In this document: piece by piece, positions 41,661-56,300 of the stretch
Layout of the letters: each line of letters opens with the position of its first letter
How positions within the stretch are numbered: the stretch's first letter is position 1
Assembly (NCBI GenBank): GCA_963680875.1
Contig: OY804577.1
Span: 149,438,196 to 149,502,195 of the forward strand
DNA from: Bathymodiolus brooksi
Lineage: Eukaryota > Mollusca > Bivalvia > Mytilida > Modiolidae
Direction: 5' to 3'
DNA length: 64,000 nucleotides
Notes under the pieces: model-generated
Databases searched by the model: none
Told to the model about the DNA's origin: nothing
Seen by the model: only the letters and a program-made list of their open reading frames with translations
Translations under genes and position numbers: made by a program

Positions 41661-44600
41661 TTATAAGGTGGATAGCTCAGTACTTATCATGTTAAGATGT
41701 CTATCTAATGTGCTAAATACATTTAAGGTCGATATCCCAGTACTTATCATGTTAAGATGTCTATCTAATGTACTAAATACATTTAAGGTGGATAGCTCAG
41801 TACTTATCATGTTAAGATGTCTATCTAATGTACTAAATACATTTAAAGTCGATAGCTCAGTACTTATCATGTTAAGATGTCTATCTATTGTACTAAATAC
41901 ATTTAAGGTGGAAAGTTCAGTACTTATCATGTTAAGATATCTATCTAATGTGCTAAATACATTTAAGATGGATAGCTCAGTACTTATCATGTTAAGATGT
42001 CTATCCAATGTACTAAATACATTTATGAGGTCGATAGCTCAGTACTTATCATGTTAAGATGTCTATCTAATGTGCTAAATACATTTAAGGTCGATAGCTC
42101 AGTACTTATCATGTTTAGATGTCTATCTAATGTACTAAATACATTTAAGGTGGATAGCTCAGTACTTATCATGTTAAGATGTCTATCTAATGTACTAAAT
42201 ACATTTAAGGTCGATAGCTCAGTACTTATCATGTTAAGATGTCTATCTAATGTACTTAATACACTTAAGGTCGATAGCTCAGTACTTATCATGTTAAGAT
42301 GTCTATCAAATGTACTAAATACATTTAAGGTCGATAGCTCATTACTTATCATGTTAAGATGTCTATCTAATGTACTAAATACATTTAAAGTCGATAGCTC
42401 AGTACTTATCATGATAAGATGTCTATATAATGTGCTAAATACATTTAAGGTCGATAGCTCAGTACTTATCATGTTAAGATGTCTATCTAATGTACTAAAT
42501 ACATTTAAGGTCGATAGCTCAGTACTAATCATGTTAAGATGTCTATCTAATGTGCTAAATACATTTAAGGTGGATAGCTCAGTACTTATCATGTTAAGAT
42601 GTCTATCTAATGTACTAAATACATTTAAGGTCGATAGCTCAGTACTTATCATGTTAAGATGTCTATCTAATGTACTAAATACATTTAAGGTCGATAGCTC
42701 AGTATTAATCATGTTAAGATGTCTATCTAATGTGCTAAATACATTTAAGGTGGATAGCTCAGTACTTATCATGTTAAGATGTCTATCCAATGTACTAAAT
42801 ACATTTATAAGGTCAATAGCTCAGTACTTATCATGTTAAGATGTCTATCTAATGTGCTAAATACATTTAAGGTGGATAGCTCAGTACTTATCATGTTAAG
42901 ATGTCTATCCAATGTACTAAATACATTTATAAAGTCGATAGCCCAGTACTAATCATGTTAAGATGTCTATCTAATGTGCTAAATACATTTAAGGTCGATA
43001 GCTCAGTACTTATCATGTTAAGATGTCTATCTAATGTACTAAATACATTTAAAGTCGATAGCTCAGTACTTATCATGTTAAGATGTCTATCTAATGTACT
43101 AAATACATTTAAAGTCGATAGCTCAGTACTTATCATGTCAAGATGTCTATCTAATGTACTAAATACATTTAAGGTGGATAGCTCAGTACTAATCATGTTA
43201 AGATGTCTATCTAATGTACTAAATACATTTAAAGTCGATAGCTCAGTACTTATCATGTTAAGATGTCTATATAATGTGCTAAATACATTTAAGGTCGATA
43301 GCTCAGTACTAATCATGTTAAGATGTCTATCTAATGTGCTAAATACATTTAAGGTGGATAGCTCAGTACTTATCATGTTAAGATGTCTATCTAATGTACT
43401 AAATACATTTAAGGTCGATAGCTCAGTACTTATCATGTTAAGATGTCTATCTAATGTACTAAATACATTTAAGGTCGATAGCTCAGTATTAATCATGTTA
43501 AGATGTCTATCTAATGTGCTAAATACATTTAAGGTGGATAGCTCAGTACTTATCATGTTAAGATGTCTATCCAATGTACTAAATACATTTATAAGGTCGA
43601 TAGCTCAGTACTTATCATGTTAAGATGTCTATCTAATGTGCTAAATACATTTAAGGTGGATAGCTCAGTACTTATCATGTTAAGATGTCTATCCAATGTA
43701 CTAAATACATTTAAGGTCGATAGCTCAGTACTTATCATGTTAAGATGTCTATCTAATGTACTAAATACATTTAAGGTCGATAGCTCAGTACTTATCATGT
43801 TAAGATGTCTATCCAATGTACTAAATACATTTAAGGTGGATAGCTCAGTACTTATCATGTTAAGATGTCTATCTAATGTACTAAATACATTTAATGTGGA
43901 TAGCTCAGTACTTATCATGTTAAGATGTCTATCTAATGTACTAAATACATTTAAGGTCGATAGCTCAATACTTATCATGTTAAGATGTCTATCTAATGTA
44001 CTTAATACACTTAAGGTCGATAGCTCAGTACTTATCATGTTAAGATGTCTATCAAATGTACTAAATACATTTAAGGTCGTTAGCTCAGTACTTATCATGT
44101 TAAGATGTCTATCTAATGTACTAAATACATTTAAGGTCGATAGCTCAGTACTTATCATGTTAAGATGTCTATCTAATGTACTAAATACATTTAAGGTCGA
44201 TAGCTCAGTACTTATCATGTTAAGATGTCTATCTAATGTACTTAATACACTTAAGGTCGATAGCTCAGTACTTATCATGTTAAGATGTCTATGAAAGGTA
44301 CTAAATACATTTAAGGTGGATAGCTCAGTACTTATCATGTTAAGATGTCTATCTAATGTACTAAATACATTTAAGGTCGATAGCTCAGTACTTATCATGT
44401 TAAGATGTCTATCCAATGTTCTAAATACATTTAACGTGGAAATCTCAGTACTTAACATGTTAAGATGTCTATCTAATGTGCTAAATACATTTAAGGTGGA
44501 TAGCTCAGTACTTATCATATTAAGATATCTATCTAATGTACTAAATACATTTAAGGTCGATAGCTCAGTACTAATCATGTTAAGATGTCTATCTAATGTG

Positions 44601-44670
44601 CTAAATACATTTAAGGTGGATAGCTCAGTACTTATCATGTTAAGATGTCTATCCAATGTACTAAATACAT
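41661..44670. repeat. Superunit S7 (3,010 bp), family II
   Basis: Blocks are 362, 782, 122, 662 and 1,082 bp. Private variants GGAAAGTTCAG (41910), AAGATGGATAG (about 41966), ATGTTTAGATG (42113) and GGTCAATAGC (42813) are all repeated in S11, 11,675 bp further right. The monomer at 44281 has CTATGAAAGGTAC, which creates a TGA in the otherwise open forward frame at 44292-44294. Confidence 0.9.
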
Positions 44671-47600
44671 TTATAAGGTGGATAGCTCAGTACTTATCAT
44701 GTTAAGATGTCTATCTAATGTGCTAAATACATTTAAGGTGGATATCTCAGTACTTATCATGTTAAGATGTCTATCTAATGTACTAAATACATTTAAGGTG
44801 GATAGCTCAGTACTAATCATGTTAAGATGTCTATCTAATGTACTAAATACATTTAAAGTCGATAGCTCAGTACTTATCATGTTAAGATGTCTATCTAATG
44901 TGCTAAATACATTTAAGGTCGATAGCTCAGTACTTATCATGTTAAGATGTCTATCTATTGTACTAAATACATTTAAGGTGGATAGTTCAGTACTTATCAT
45001 GTTAAGATATCTATTTAATGTACTAAATACATTTAAGGTCGATAGCTCAGTACTTATCATGTTAAGATGTCTATCTAATGTACTAAATACATTTATGAGG
45101 TCGATAGCTCAGTACTTATCATGTTAAGTTGTCTATCTAATGTGCTAAATACATTCAAGGTCGATAGCCCAGTACTTATCATGTTAAGATGTCTATCTAA
45201 TGTACTAAATACATTTAAGGTGGATAGCTCAGTACTTATCATGTTAAGATGTCTATCTAATGTACTAAATACATTTAAGGTCGATAGCTCAGTACTTATC
45301 ATGTTAAGATGTCTATCTAATGTACTAAATACATTTAAGGTGGATAGCTCAGTACTTATCATGTTAAGATGTCTATCAAATGTACTAAATACATTTAAGG
45401 TCGATAGCTCAGTACTTATCATGTTAAGATGTCTATCTAATGTACTAAATACATTTAAAGTCGATAGCTCAGTACTTATCATGTTAAGATGTCTATCTAA
45501 TGTGCTAAATACATTTAAGGTCGATAGCTCAGTACTTATCATGTTAAGATGTCTATCTAATGTACTAAATACATTTAAGGTCGATAGCTCAGTACCAATC
45601 ATGTTAAGATGTCTATCTAATGTGCTAAATACATTTAAGGTGGATAGCTCAGTACTTATCATGTTAAGATGTCTATCTAATGTACTAAATACATTTAAGG
45701 TCGATAGCTCAGTACTTATCATGTTAAGATGTCTATCTAATGTACTAAATACATTTAAGGTCGATAGCTCAGTATTAATCATGTTAAGATGTCTATATAA
45801 TGTGCTAAATACATTTAAGGTGGATAGCTCAGTACTTATCATGTTAAGATGTCTATCCAATGTACTAAATACATTTATAAGGTCGATAGCTCAGTACTTA
45901 TCATGTTAAGATGTCTAGCTAATGTACTAAATACATTTAAGGTCGATAGCTCAGTACTAATCATGTTAAGATGTCTATCTAATGTACTAAAAACATTTAA
46001 GGTGGATAGCTCAGTACTTATCATGTTAAGATGTCTATCCAATGTAGTAAATACATTTAAGGTGGATAGCTCAGTACTTATCATGTTAAGATGTCTATCC
46101 AATGTACTAAATACATTTAAGGTCGATAGCTCAGTACTTATCATGTTAAGATGTCTATCTAATGTGCTAAATACATTTAAGGTCGATAGCTCGGTACTTA
46201 TCATGTTAAGATGTCTATCTAATGTACTAAATACAGTTAAGGTGGATAGCTCAGTACTTATCATGTTAAGATGTCTATTCAATGTACTAAATACATTTAA
46301 GGAGGATAGCCCAGTACTTATCATGTTAAGATGTCTATCTAATGTGCTAAATACATTTAAGGTGGATAGCCCAGTACTTATCATGTTAAGATGTCTATCT
46401 AATGTGCTAAATACATTTAAGGTCGATAGCTCAGTACTTATCATGTTAAGATGTCTATATAATGTACTAAATACATTTAAGGTGGATAGCTCAGTACTTA
46501 TCATGTTAAGATGTCTATCCAATGTACTAAATACATTTAAGGTCGATATCTCAGTTCTTATCATGTTAAGATGTCTATCTAATGTGCTAAATACATTTAA
46601 GGTGGATAGCTCAGTACTTATCATGTTAAGATGTCTATCCAATGTACTAAATACATTTATAAGGTCGATAGCTCAGTACTTATCATGTTAAGATGTCTAG
46701 CTAATGTACTAAATACATTTAAGGTCGATAGCTCAGTACTAATCATGTTAAGATGTCTATCTAATGTACTAAAAACATTTAAGGTGGATAGCTCAGTACT
46801 TATCATGTTAAGATGTCTATCCAATGTAGTAAATACATTTAAGGTGGATAGCTCAGTACTTATCATGTTAAGATGTCTATCCAATGTACTAAATACATTT
46901 AAGGTCGATAGCTCAGTACTTATCATGTTAAGATGTCTATCTAATGTGCTAAATACATTTAAGGTCGATAGCTCGGTACTTATCATGTTAAGATGTCTAT
47001 CTAATGTACTAAATACAGTTAAGGTGGATAGCTCAGTACTTATCATGTTAAGATGTCTATTCAATGTACTAAATACATTTAAGGAGGATAGCCCAGTACT
47101 TATCATGTTAAGATGTCTATCTAATGTGCTAAATACATTTAAGGTGGATAGCCCAGTACTTATCATGTTAAGATGTCTATCTAATGTGCTAAATACATTT
47201 AAGGTCGATAGCTCAGTACTTATCATGTTAAGATGTCTATATAATGTACTAAATACATTTAAGGTGGATAGCTCAGTACTTATCATGTTAAGATGTCTAT
47301 CCAATGTACTAAATACATTTAAGGTCGATATCTCAGTTCTTATCATGTTAAGATGTCTATCTAATGTGCTAAATACATTTAAGGTGGATAGCTCAGTACT
47401 TATCATGTTAAGATGTCTATCCAATGTACTAAATACATTTATAAGGTCGATAGCTCAGTACTTATCATGTTAAGATGTCTATCTAATGTGCTAAATACAT
47501 TTAAGGTGGATAGCTCAGTACTTATCATGTTAAGATGTCTATCCAATGTACTAAATACATTTATAAAGTCGATAGCTCAGTACTAATCATGTTAAGATGT

Positions 47601-48882
47601 CTATCTAATGTGCTAAATACATTTAAGGTCGATAGCTCAGTACTTATCATGTCAAGATGTCTATCTAATGTACTAAATACATTTAAGGTCGATAGATCAG
47701 TACTTATCATGTTAAGATGTCTATCTAATGTACTAAATACATTTAAGGTGGATAGCTCAGTACTAATCATGTTAAGATGTCTATCTAATGTGCTAAATAC
47801 ATTTAAGGTCGATAGCTCAGTACTTATCATGTTAAGATGTCTATCTAATGTACTAAATACATTTAAGGTGGATAGCTCAGTACTTATCATGTTAAGATGT
47901 CTATCTAATGTACTAAATACATTTAATGTGGATAGCTCAGTACTTATCATGTTAAGATGTCTATCTAATGTACTAAATACATTTAAGGTCGATAGCTCAG
48001 TACTTATCATGTTAAGATGTCTATCTAATGTGCTAAATACATTTAAGGTCGATATCTCAGTCCTTATCATGTTAAGATGTCTATCTAATGTACTAAATAC
48101 ATTTAAGGTCGATAGCTCAGTACGTATCATGTTAAGATGTCTATCTAATGTACTTAATACACTTAAGGTCGATAGCTCAGTACTTATCATGTTAAGATGT
48201 CTATCAAATGTACTAAATACATTTAAGGTCTTTAGCTCAGTACTTATCATGTTAAGATGTCTATCTAATGTACTAAATACATTTAAGGTCGATAGCTCAG
48301 TACTTATCATGTTAAGATGTCTATCTAATGTACTAAATACATTTAAGGTCGATAGCTCAGTACTTATCATGTTAAGATGTCTATCTAATGTACTTAATAC
48401 ACTTAAGGTCGATAGCTCAGTACTTATCATGTTAAGATGTCTATCAAATGTACTAAATACATTTAAGGTGGATAGCTCAGTACTTATCATGTTAAGATGT
48501 CTATCTAATGTACTAAATACATTTAAGGTCGATAGCTCAGTACTTATCATGTTAAGATGTCTATCCAATGTTCTAAATACATTTAACGTGGAAATCTCAG
48601 TACTTAAAATGTTAAGATGTCTATCTAATGTGCTAAATACATCTAAGGTGGATAGCTCAGTACATATCATGTTAATATGTCTATCTAATGTACTAAATAC
48701 ATTTAAGGTCGATAGCTCAGTACTTATCATGTTAAGATGTCTATCTAATGTACTAAATACATTTAAGGTCGATAGCTCAGTACTAATCAGGTTAAGATGT
48801 CTATCTAATGTGCTAAATACATTTAAGGTGGATAGCTCAGTACTTATCATGTTAAGATGTCTATCCAATGTACTAAATACAT
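44671..48882. repeat. Superunit S8 (4,212 bp), mixed families
   Basis: Blocks are 422, 782, 782, 782, 122 and 1,322 bp. The leading cassette has one monomer more than the usual 362. The second and third 782-bp blocks are identical to each other and are the last family I blocks of the window (AAGGAGG at 46302 and 47084). The final block is family II (AACGTGG near 48583). Leading blocks of 422 and 782 bp recur in S12 at offset 12,095 bp. Confidence 0.9.
45875..47438. repeat. Perfect 782-bp tandem duplication (13 monomers, twice)
   Basis: 45875-46656 and 46657-47438 appear base-for-base identical. Both carry the same otherwise rare changes: CTCGGTAC, ATACAGTTAAGG and CTCAGTTCTTATC. In family I terms they match the end of the 1,322-bp block (CTAGCTAATG, CTAAAAAC, GTAGTAAAT, TATTCAATG with AAGGAGG, CTATATAATG, GATATC). 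Inference: this is the youngest duplication in the window, or an assembly repeat. Confidence 0.93.
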
Positions 48883-50808
48883 TTATAAGGTGGATAGCTC
48901 AGTACTTATCATGTTAAGATGTCTATCTAATGTGCTAAATACATTTAAGGTCGATATCTCAGTACTTATCATGTTAAGATGTCTATCTAATGTACTAAAT
49001 ACATTTAAGGTGGATAGCTCAGTACTTATCATGTTAAGATGTCTATCTAATGTACTAAATACATTTAAAGTCGATAGCTCAGTACTTATCATGTTAAGAT
49101 GTCTATCTATTGTACTAAATACATTTAAGGTGGATAGCCCAGTACTTATCATGTTAAGATATCTATCTAATGTGCTAAATACATTTAAGGTCGATAGCTC
49201 AGTACTTATCATGTTAAGATGTCTATATAATGTACTAAATATATTTAAGGTGGATAGCTCAGTACTTTTCATGTTAAGATGTCTATCCAATGTACTAAAT
49301 ACATTTAAGGTCGATATCTCAGTACTTATCATGTTAAGATGTCTATCTAATGTGCTAAATACATTTAAGGTGGATAGCTCAGTTCTTATCATGTTAAGAT
49401 GTCTATCCAATGTACTAAATACATTTATAAGGTCGATAGCTCAGTACTTATCATGTTAAGATGTCTATCTAATGTGCTAAATACATTTAAGGTGGATAGC
49501 TCAGTACTTATCATGTTAAGATGTCTATCCAATGTACTAAATACATTTATAAAGTCGATAGCTCAGTACTAATCATGTTAAGATGTCTATCTAATGTGCT
49601 AAATACATTTAAGGTGGATAGCCCAGTACTTATCATGTTAAGATATCTATCTAATGTGCTAAATACATTTAAGGTCGATAGATCAGTACTTATCATGTTA
49701 AGATGTCTATCTAATGTACTAAATACATTTAAGGTGGATAGCTCAGTACTAATCATGTTAAGATGTCTATCTAATGTGCTAAATACATTTAAGGTCGATA
49801 GCTCAGTACTTATCATGTTAAGATGTCTATCTAATGTACTAAATACATTTAAGGTGGATAACTCAGTACTTATCATGTTAAGATGTCTATCTAATGTACT
49901 AAATACATTTAATGTGGATAGCTCAGTACTTATCATGTTAAGATGTCTATCTAATGTACTAAATACATTTAAGGTCGATAGCTCAGTACTTATCATGTTA
50001 AGATGTCTATCTAATGTGCTAAATACATTTAAGGTCGATATCTCAGTCCTTATCATGTTAAGATGTCTATCTAATGTACTAAATACATTTAAGGTCGATA
50101 GCTCAGTACGTATCATGTTAAGATGTCTATCTAATGTACTTAATACACTTAAGGTCGATAGCTCAGTACTTATCATGTTAAGATGTCTATCAAATGTACT
50201 AAATACATTTAAGGTCTTTAGCTCAGTACTTATCATGTTAAGATGTCTATCTAATGTACTAAATACATTTAAGGTCGATAGCTCAGTACTTATCATGTTA
50301 AGATGTCTATCTAATGTACTAAATACATTTAAGGTCGATAGCTCAGTACTTATCATGTTAAGATGTCTATCTAATGTACTTAATACACTTAAGGTCGATA
50401 GCTCAGTACTTATCATGTTAAGATGTCTATCAAATGTACTAAATACATTTAAGGTGGATAGCTCAGTACTTATCATGTTAAGATGTCTATCCAATGTTCT
50501 AAATACATTTAACGTGGAAATCTCAGTACTTAAAATGTTAAGATGTCTATCTAATGTGCTAAATACATTTAAGGTGGATAGTTCAGTACTTATCATGTTA
50601 ATATGTCTATCTAATGTACTAAATACATTTAAGGTCGATAGCTCAGTACTTATCATGTTAAGATGTCTATCTAATGTACTAAATACATTTAAGGTCGATA
50701 GCTCAGTACTAATCATGTTAAGATGTCTATCTAATGTGCTAAATACATTTAAGGTGGATAGCTCAGTACTTATCATGTTAAGATGTCTATCCAATGTACT
50801 AAATACAT
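48883..50808. repeat. Superunit S9 (1,926 bp) with fused leading cassette
   Basis: Blocks are 542, 122 and 1,262 bp. The usual boundary TTATGAGG is missing. The cassette monomer CTATTGTAC (about 49108) and the following AGATATCTATC monomer run straight into family I-like monomers (CTATATAATG, an altered AAATATATTTAAGG near 49238, then GATATC). The fusion lies near 49.16-49.25 kb and removes one boundary and several monomers. The last block is family II. Confidence 0.87.
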
Positions 50809-53335
50809 GTATAAGGTGGATAGCTCAGTACTTATCATGTTAAGATGTCTATCTAATGTGCTAAATACATTTAAGGTCGATATCTCAGTACTTATCATGT
50901 TAAGATGTCTATCTAATGTACTAAATACATTTAAGGTGGATAGCTCAGTACTTATCATGTTAAGATGTCTATCTAATGTACTAAATACATTTAAAGTCGA
51001 TAGCTCAGTACTTATCATGTTAATATGTCTATCTATTGTACTAAATACATTTAAGGTGGATAGTTCAGTACTTATCATGTTAAGATATCTATCTAATGTG
51101 CTAAATACATTTAAGGTGGATAGCTCAGTACTTATCATGTTAAGATGTCTATCCAATGTACTAAATACATTTATGAGGTCGATAGCTCAGTACTTATCAT
51201 GTTAAGATGTCTATCTAATGTGCTAAATACATTTAAGGTCGATAGCTCAGTACTTATCATGTTAAGATGTCTATCTAATGTACTAAATACATTTAAGGTG
51301 GATAGCTCAGTACTTATCATGTTAAGATGTCTATCTAATGTACTAAATACATTTAAGGTCGATAGCTCAGTACTTATCATGTTAAGATGTCTATCTAATG
51401 TACTTAATACACTTAAGGTCGATAGCTCAGTACTTATCATGTTAAGATGTCTATCAAATGTACTAAATACATTTAAGGTCGATAGCTCATTACTTAATAT
51501 GTTAAGATGTCTATCTAATGTACTAAATACTTTAAAGTCGATAGCTCAGTACTTATCATGTTAAGATGTCTATCTAATGTGCTAAATACATTTAAGGTCG
51601 ATAGCTCAGTACTTATCATGTTAAGATGTCTATCTAATGTACTAAATACATTTAAGGTCGATAGCTCAGTACTAATCATGTTAAGATGTCTATCTAATGT
51701 GCTAAATACATTTAAGGTGGTTAGCTCAGTACTTATCATGTTAAGATGTCTATCTAATGTACTAAATACATTTAAGGTCGATAGCTCAGTACTTATCATG
51801 TTAAGATGTCTATCTAATGTACTAAATACATTTAAGGTCGATAGCTCAGTATTAATCATGTTAAGATGTCTATCTAATGTGCTAAATACATTTAAGGTGG
51901 ATAGCTCAGTACTTATCATGTTAAGATGTCTATCCAATGTACTAAATACATTTATAAGGTCGATAGCTCAGTACTTATCATGTTAAGATGTCTATCTAAT
52001 GTGCTAAATACACTTAAGGTGGATAGCTCAGTACTTATCATGTTAAGATGTCTATCCAATGTACTAAATACATTTATAAAGTCGATAGCCCAGTACTAAT
52101 CATGTTAAGATGTCTATGTAATGTGCTAAATACATTTAAGGTCGATAGCTCAGTACTTATCATGTCAAGATGTCTATCTAATGTACTAAATACATTTAAG
52201 GTCGATAGCTCAGTACTAATCATGTTAAGATGTCTATCTAATGTGCTAAATACATTTAAGGTCGATAGCACAGTACTTATCATGTTAAGATGTCTATCTA
52301 ATGTACTAAATACATTTAAGGTGGATAGCTCAGTACTTATCATGTTAAGATGTCTATCTAATGTACTAAATACATTTAAGGTGGATAGCTCAGTACTAAT
52401 CATGTTAAGATGTCTATCTAATGTGCTAAATACATTTAAGGTCGATAGCACAGTACTTATCATGTTAAGATGTCTATCTAATGTACTAAATACATTTAAG
52501 GTGGATAGCTCAGTACTTATCATGTTAAGATGTCTATCTAATGTACTAAATACATTTAATGTGGATAGCTCAGTACTTATCATGTTAAGATGTCTATCTA
52601 ATGTACTAAATACATTTAAGGTCGATAGCTCAATACTTATCATGTTAAGATGTCTATCTAATGTGCTAAATACATTTAAGGTCGATATCTCAGTCCTTAT
52701 TATGTTAAGATGTCTATCTAATGTACTAAATACATTTAAGGTCGATAGCTCAGTACTTATCATCTTAAGATGTCTATCTAATGTACTAAATACATTTAAG
52801 GTCGATAGCTCAGTACTTATCATGTTAAGATGTCTATCTAATGTACTTAATACACTTAAGGTCGATAGCTCAGTACTTATCATGTTAAGATGTCTATCAA
52901 ATGTACTAAATACATTTAAGGTCGTTAGCTCAGTACTTATCATGTTAAGATGTCTATCTAATGTACTAAATACATTTAAGGTCGATAGCTCAGTACTTAT
53001 CATGTTAAGATGTCTATCTAATGTACTAAATACATTTAAGGTCGACAGCACAGTACTTATCATGTTAAGATGTCTATCTAATGTACTTAATACACTTAAG
53101 GTCGATAGCTCAGTACTTATCATGTTAAGATGTCTATCAAATGTCCTAAATACATTTAAGGTGGATAGCTCAGTACTTATCATGTTAAGATGTCTATCTA
53201 ATGTACTAAATACATTTAAGGTCGATAGCTCAGTACTTATCATGTTAAGATGTCTATCCAATGTTATAAATACATTTAACGTGGAAATCTCAGTACTTAA
53301 CATGTTAAGATGTCTATCCAATGTACTAAATACAT
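50809..53335. repeat. Superunit S10 (2,527 bp), family II with one-base deletion
   Basis: Blocks are 362, 781, 122 and 1,262 bp. The opening punctuation monomer is altered (CATGTATAAGG instead of CATTTATAAGG). The 781-bp block lacks one A at 51530/51531 (AATACTTTAAAG), and its monomer starts with CTTAATATG. The last block corresponds to that of S6 but has five more monomers (1,262 against 962 bp). Confidence 0.9.
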
Positions 53336-56300
53336 TTATAAGGTGGATAGCTCAGTACTTATCATGTTAAGATGTCTATCTAATGTGCTAAATACATTTA
53401 AGGTCGATATCTCAGTACTTATCATGTTAAGATGTCTATCTAATGTACTAAATACATTTAAGGTGGATAGCTCAGTACTTATCATGTTAAGATGTCTATC
53501 TAATGTACTAAATACATTTAAAGTCGATAGCTCAGTACTTATCATGTTAAGATGTCTATCTATTGTACTAAATACATTTAAGGTGGAAAGTTCAGTACTT
53601 ATCATGTTAAGATATCTATCTAATGTGCTAAATACATTTAAGATGGATAGCTCAGTACTTATCATGTTAAGATGTCTATCCAATGTACTAAATACATTTA
53701 TGAGGTCGATAGCTCAGTACTTATCATGTTAAGATGTCTATCTAATGTGCTAAATACATTTAAGGTCGATAGCTCAGTACTTATCATGTTTAGATGTCTA
53801 TCTAATGTACTAAATACATTTAAGGTGGATAGCTCAGTACTTATCATGTTAAGATGTCTATCTAATGTACTAAATACATTTAAGGTCGATAGCTCATTAC
53901 TTATCATGTTAAGATGTCTATCTAATGTACTTAATACACTTAAGGTCGATAGCTCAGTACTTATCATGTTAAGATGTCTATCAAATGTACTAAATACATT
54001 TAAGGTCGATAGCTCATTACTTATCATGTTAAGATGTCTATCTAATGTACTAAATACATTTAAAGTCGATAGCTCAGTACTTATCATGATAAGATGTCTA
54101 TATAATGTGCTAAATACATTTAAGGTCGATAGCTCAGTACTTATCATGTTAAGATGTCTATCTAATGTACTAAATACATTTAAGGTCGATAACTCAGTAC
54201 TAATCATGTTAAGATGTCTATCTAATGTGCTAAATACATTTAAGGTGGATAGCTCAGTACTTATCATGTTAAGATGTCTATCTAATGTACTAAATACATT
54301 TAAGGTCGATAGCTCAGTACTTATCATGTTAAGATGTCTATCTAATGTACTAAATACATTTAAGGTCGATAGCTCAGTATTAATCATGTTAAGATGTCTA
54401 TCTAATGTGCTAAATACATTTAAGGTGGATAGCTCAGTACTTATCATGTTAAGATGTCTATCCAATGTACTAAATACATTTATAAGGTCAACAGCTCAGT
54501 ACTTATCATGTTAAGATGTCTATCTAATGTGCTAAATACATTTAAGGTGGATAGCTCAGTACTTATCATGTTAAGATGTCTATCCAATGTACTAAATACA
54601 TTTATAAAGTCGATAGCCCAGTACTAATCATGTTAAGATGTCTATCTAATGTGCTAAATACATTTAAGGTCGATAGCTCAGTACTTATCATGTTAAGATG
54701 TCTATCTAATGTACTAAATACATTTAAGGTCGATAGCTCAGTACTTATCATGTTAAGATGTCTATCTAATGTACTAAATACATTTAAAGTCGATAGCTCA
54801 GTACTTATCATGTCAAGATGTCTATCTAATGTACTAAATACATTTAAGGTGGATAGCTCAGTACTAATCATGTTAAGATGTCTATCTAATGTACTAAATA
54901 CATTTAAAGTCGATAGCTCAGTACTTATCATGTTAAGATGTCTATATAATGTGCTAAATACATTTAAGGTCGATAGCTCAGTACTTATCATGTTAAGATG
55001 TCTATCTAATGTACTAAATACATTTAAGGTCGATAGCTCAGTACTAATCATGTTAAGATGTCTATCTAATGTGCTAAATACATTTAAGGTGGATAGCTCA
55101 GTACTTATCATGTTAAGATGTCTATCTAATGTACTAAATACATTTAAGGTCGATAGCTCAGTACTTATCATGTTAAGATGTCTATCTAATGTACTAAATA
55201 CATTTAAGGTCGATATCTCAGTATTAATCATGTTAAGATGTCTATCTAGTGTGCTAAATACATTTAAGGTGGATAGCTCAGTACTTATCATGTTAAGATG
55301 TCTATCCAATGTACTAAATACATTTATAAGGTCGATAGCTCAGTACTTATCATGTTAAGATGTCTATCTAATGTGCTAAATACATTTAAGGTGGATAGCT
55401 CAGTACTTATCATGTTAAGATGTCTATCCAATGTACTAAATACATTTAAGGTCGATAGCTCAGTACTTATCATGTTAAGATGTCTATCTAATGTACTAAA
55501 TACATTTAAGGTCGATAGCTCAGTACTTATCATGTTAAGATGTCTATCTAATGTACTAAATACATTTAAAGTCGATAGCTCAGTACTTATCATGTCAAGA
55601 TGTCTATCTAATGTACTAAATACATTTAAGGTGGATAGCTCAGTACTAATCATGTTAAGATGTCTATCTAATGTGCTAAATACATTTAAGGTCGATAGCT
55701 CAGTACTTATCATGTTAAGATGTCTATCTAATGTACTAAATACATTTAATGTGGATAGCTCAGTACTTATCATGTTAAGATGTCTATCTAATGTACTAAA
55801 TACATTTAAGGTCGATAGCTCAGTACTTATCATGTTAAGATGTCTATCCAATGTACTAAATACATTTAAGGTGGATAGCTCAGTACTTATCATGTTAAGA
55901 TGTCTATCTAATGTACTAAATACATTTAATGTGGATAGCTCAGTACTTATCATGTTAAGATGTCTATCTAATGTACTAAATACATTTAAGGTCGATAGCT
56001 CAGTACTTATCATGTTAAAATGTCTATCTAATGTGCTAAATACATTTAAGGTCGATATCTCAGTCCTTATTATGTTAAGATGTCTATCTAATGTACTAAA
56101 TACATTTAAGGTCGATAGCTCAGTACTTATCATGTTAAGATGTCTATCTAATGTACTAAATACATTTAAGGTCGATAGCTCAGTACTTATCATGTTAAGA
56201 TGTCTATCTAATGTACTTAATACACTTAAGGTCGATAGCTCAGTACTTATCATGTTAAGATGTCTATCAAATGTACTAAATACATTTAAGGTCGTTAGCT

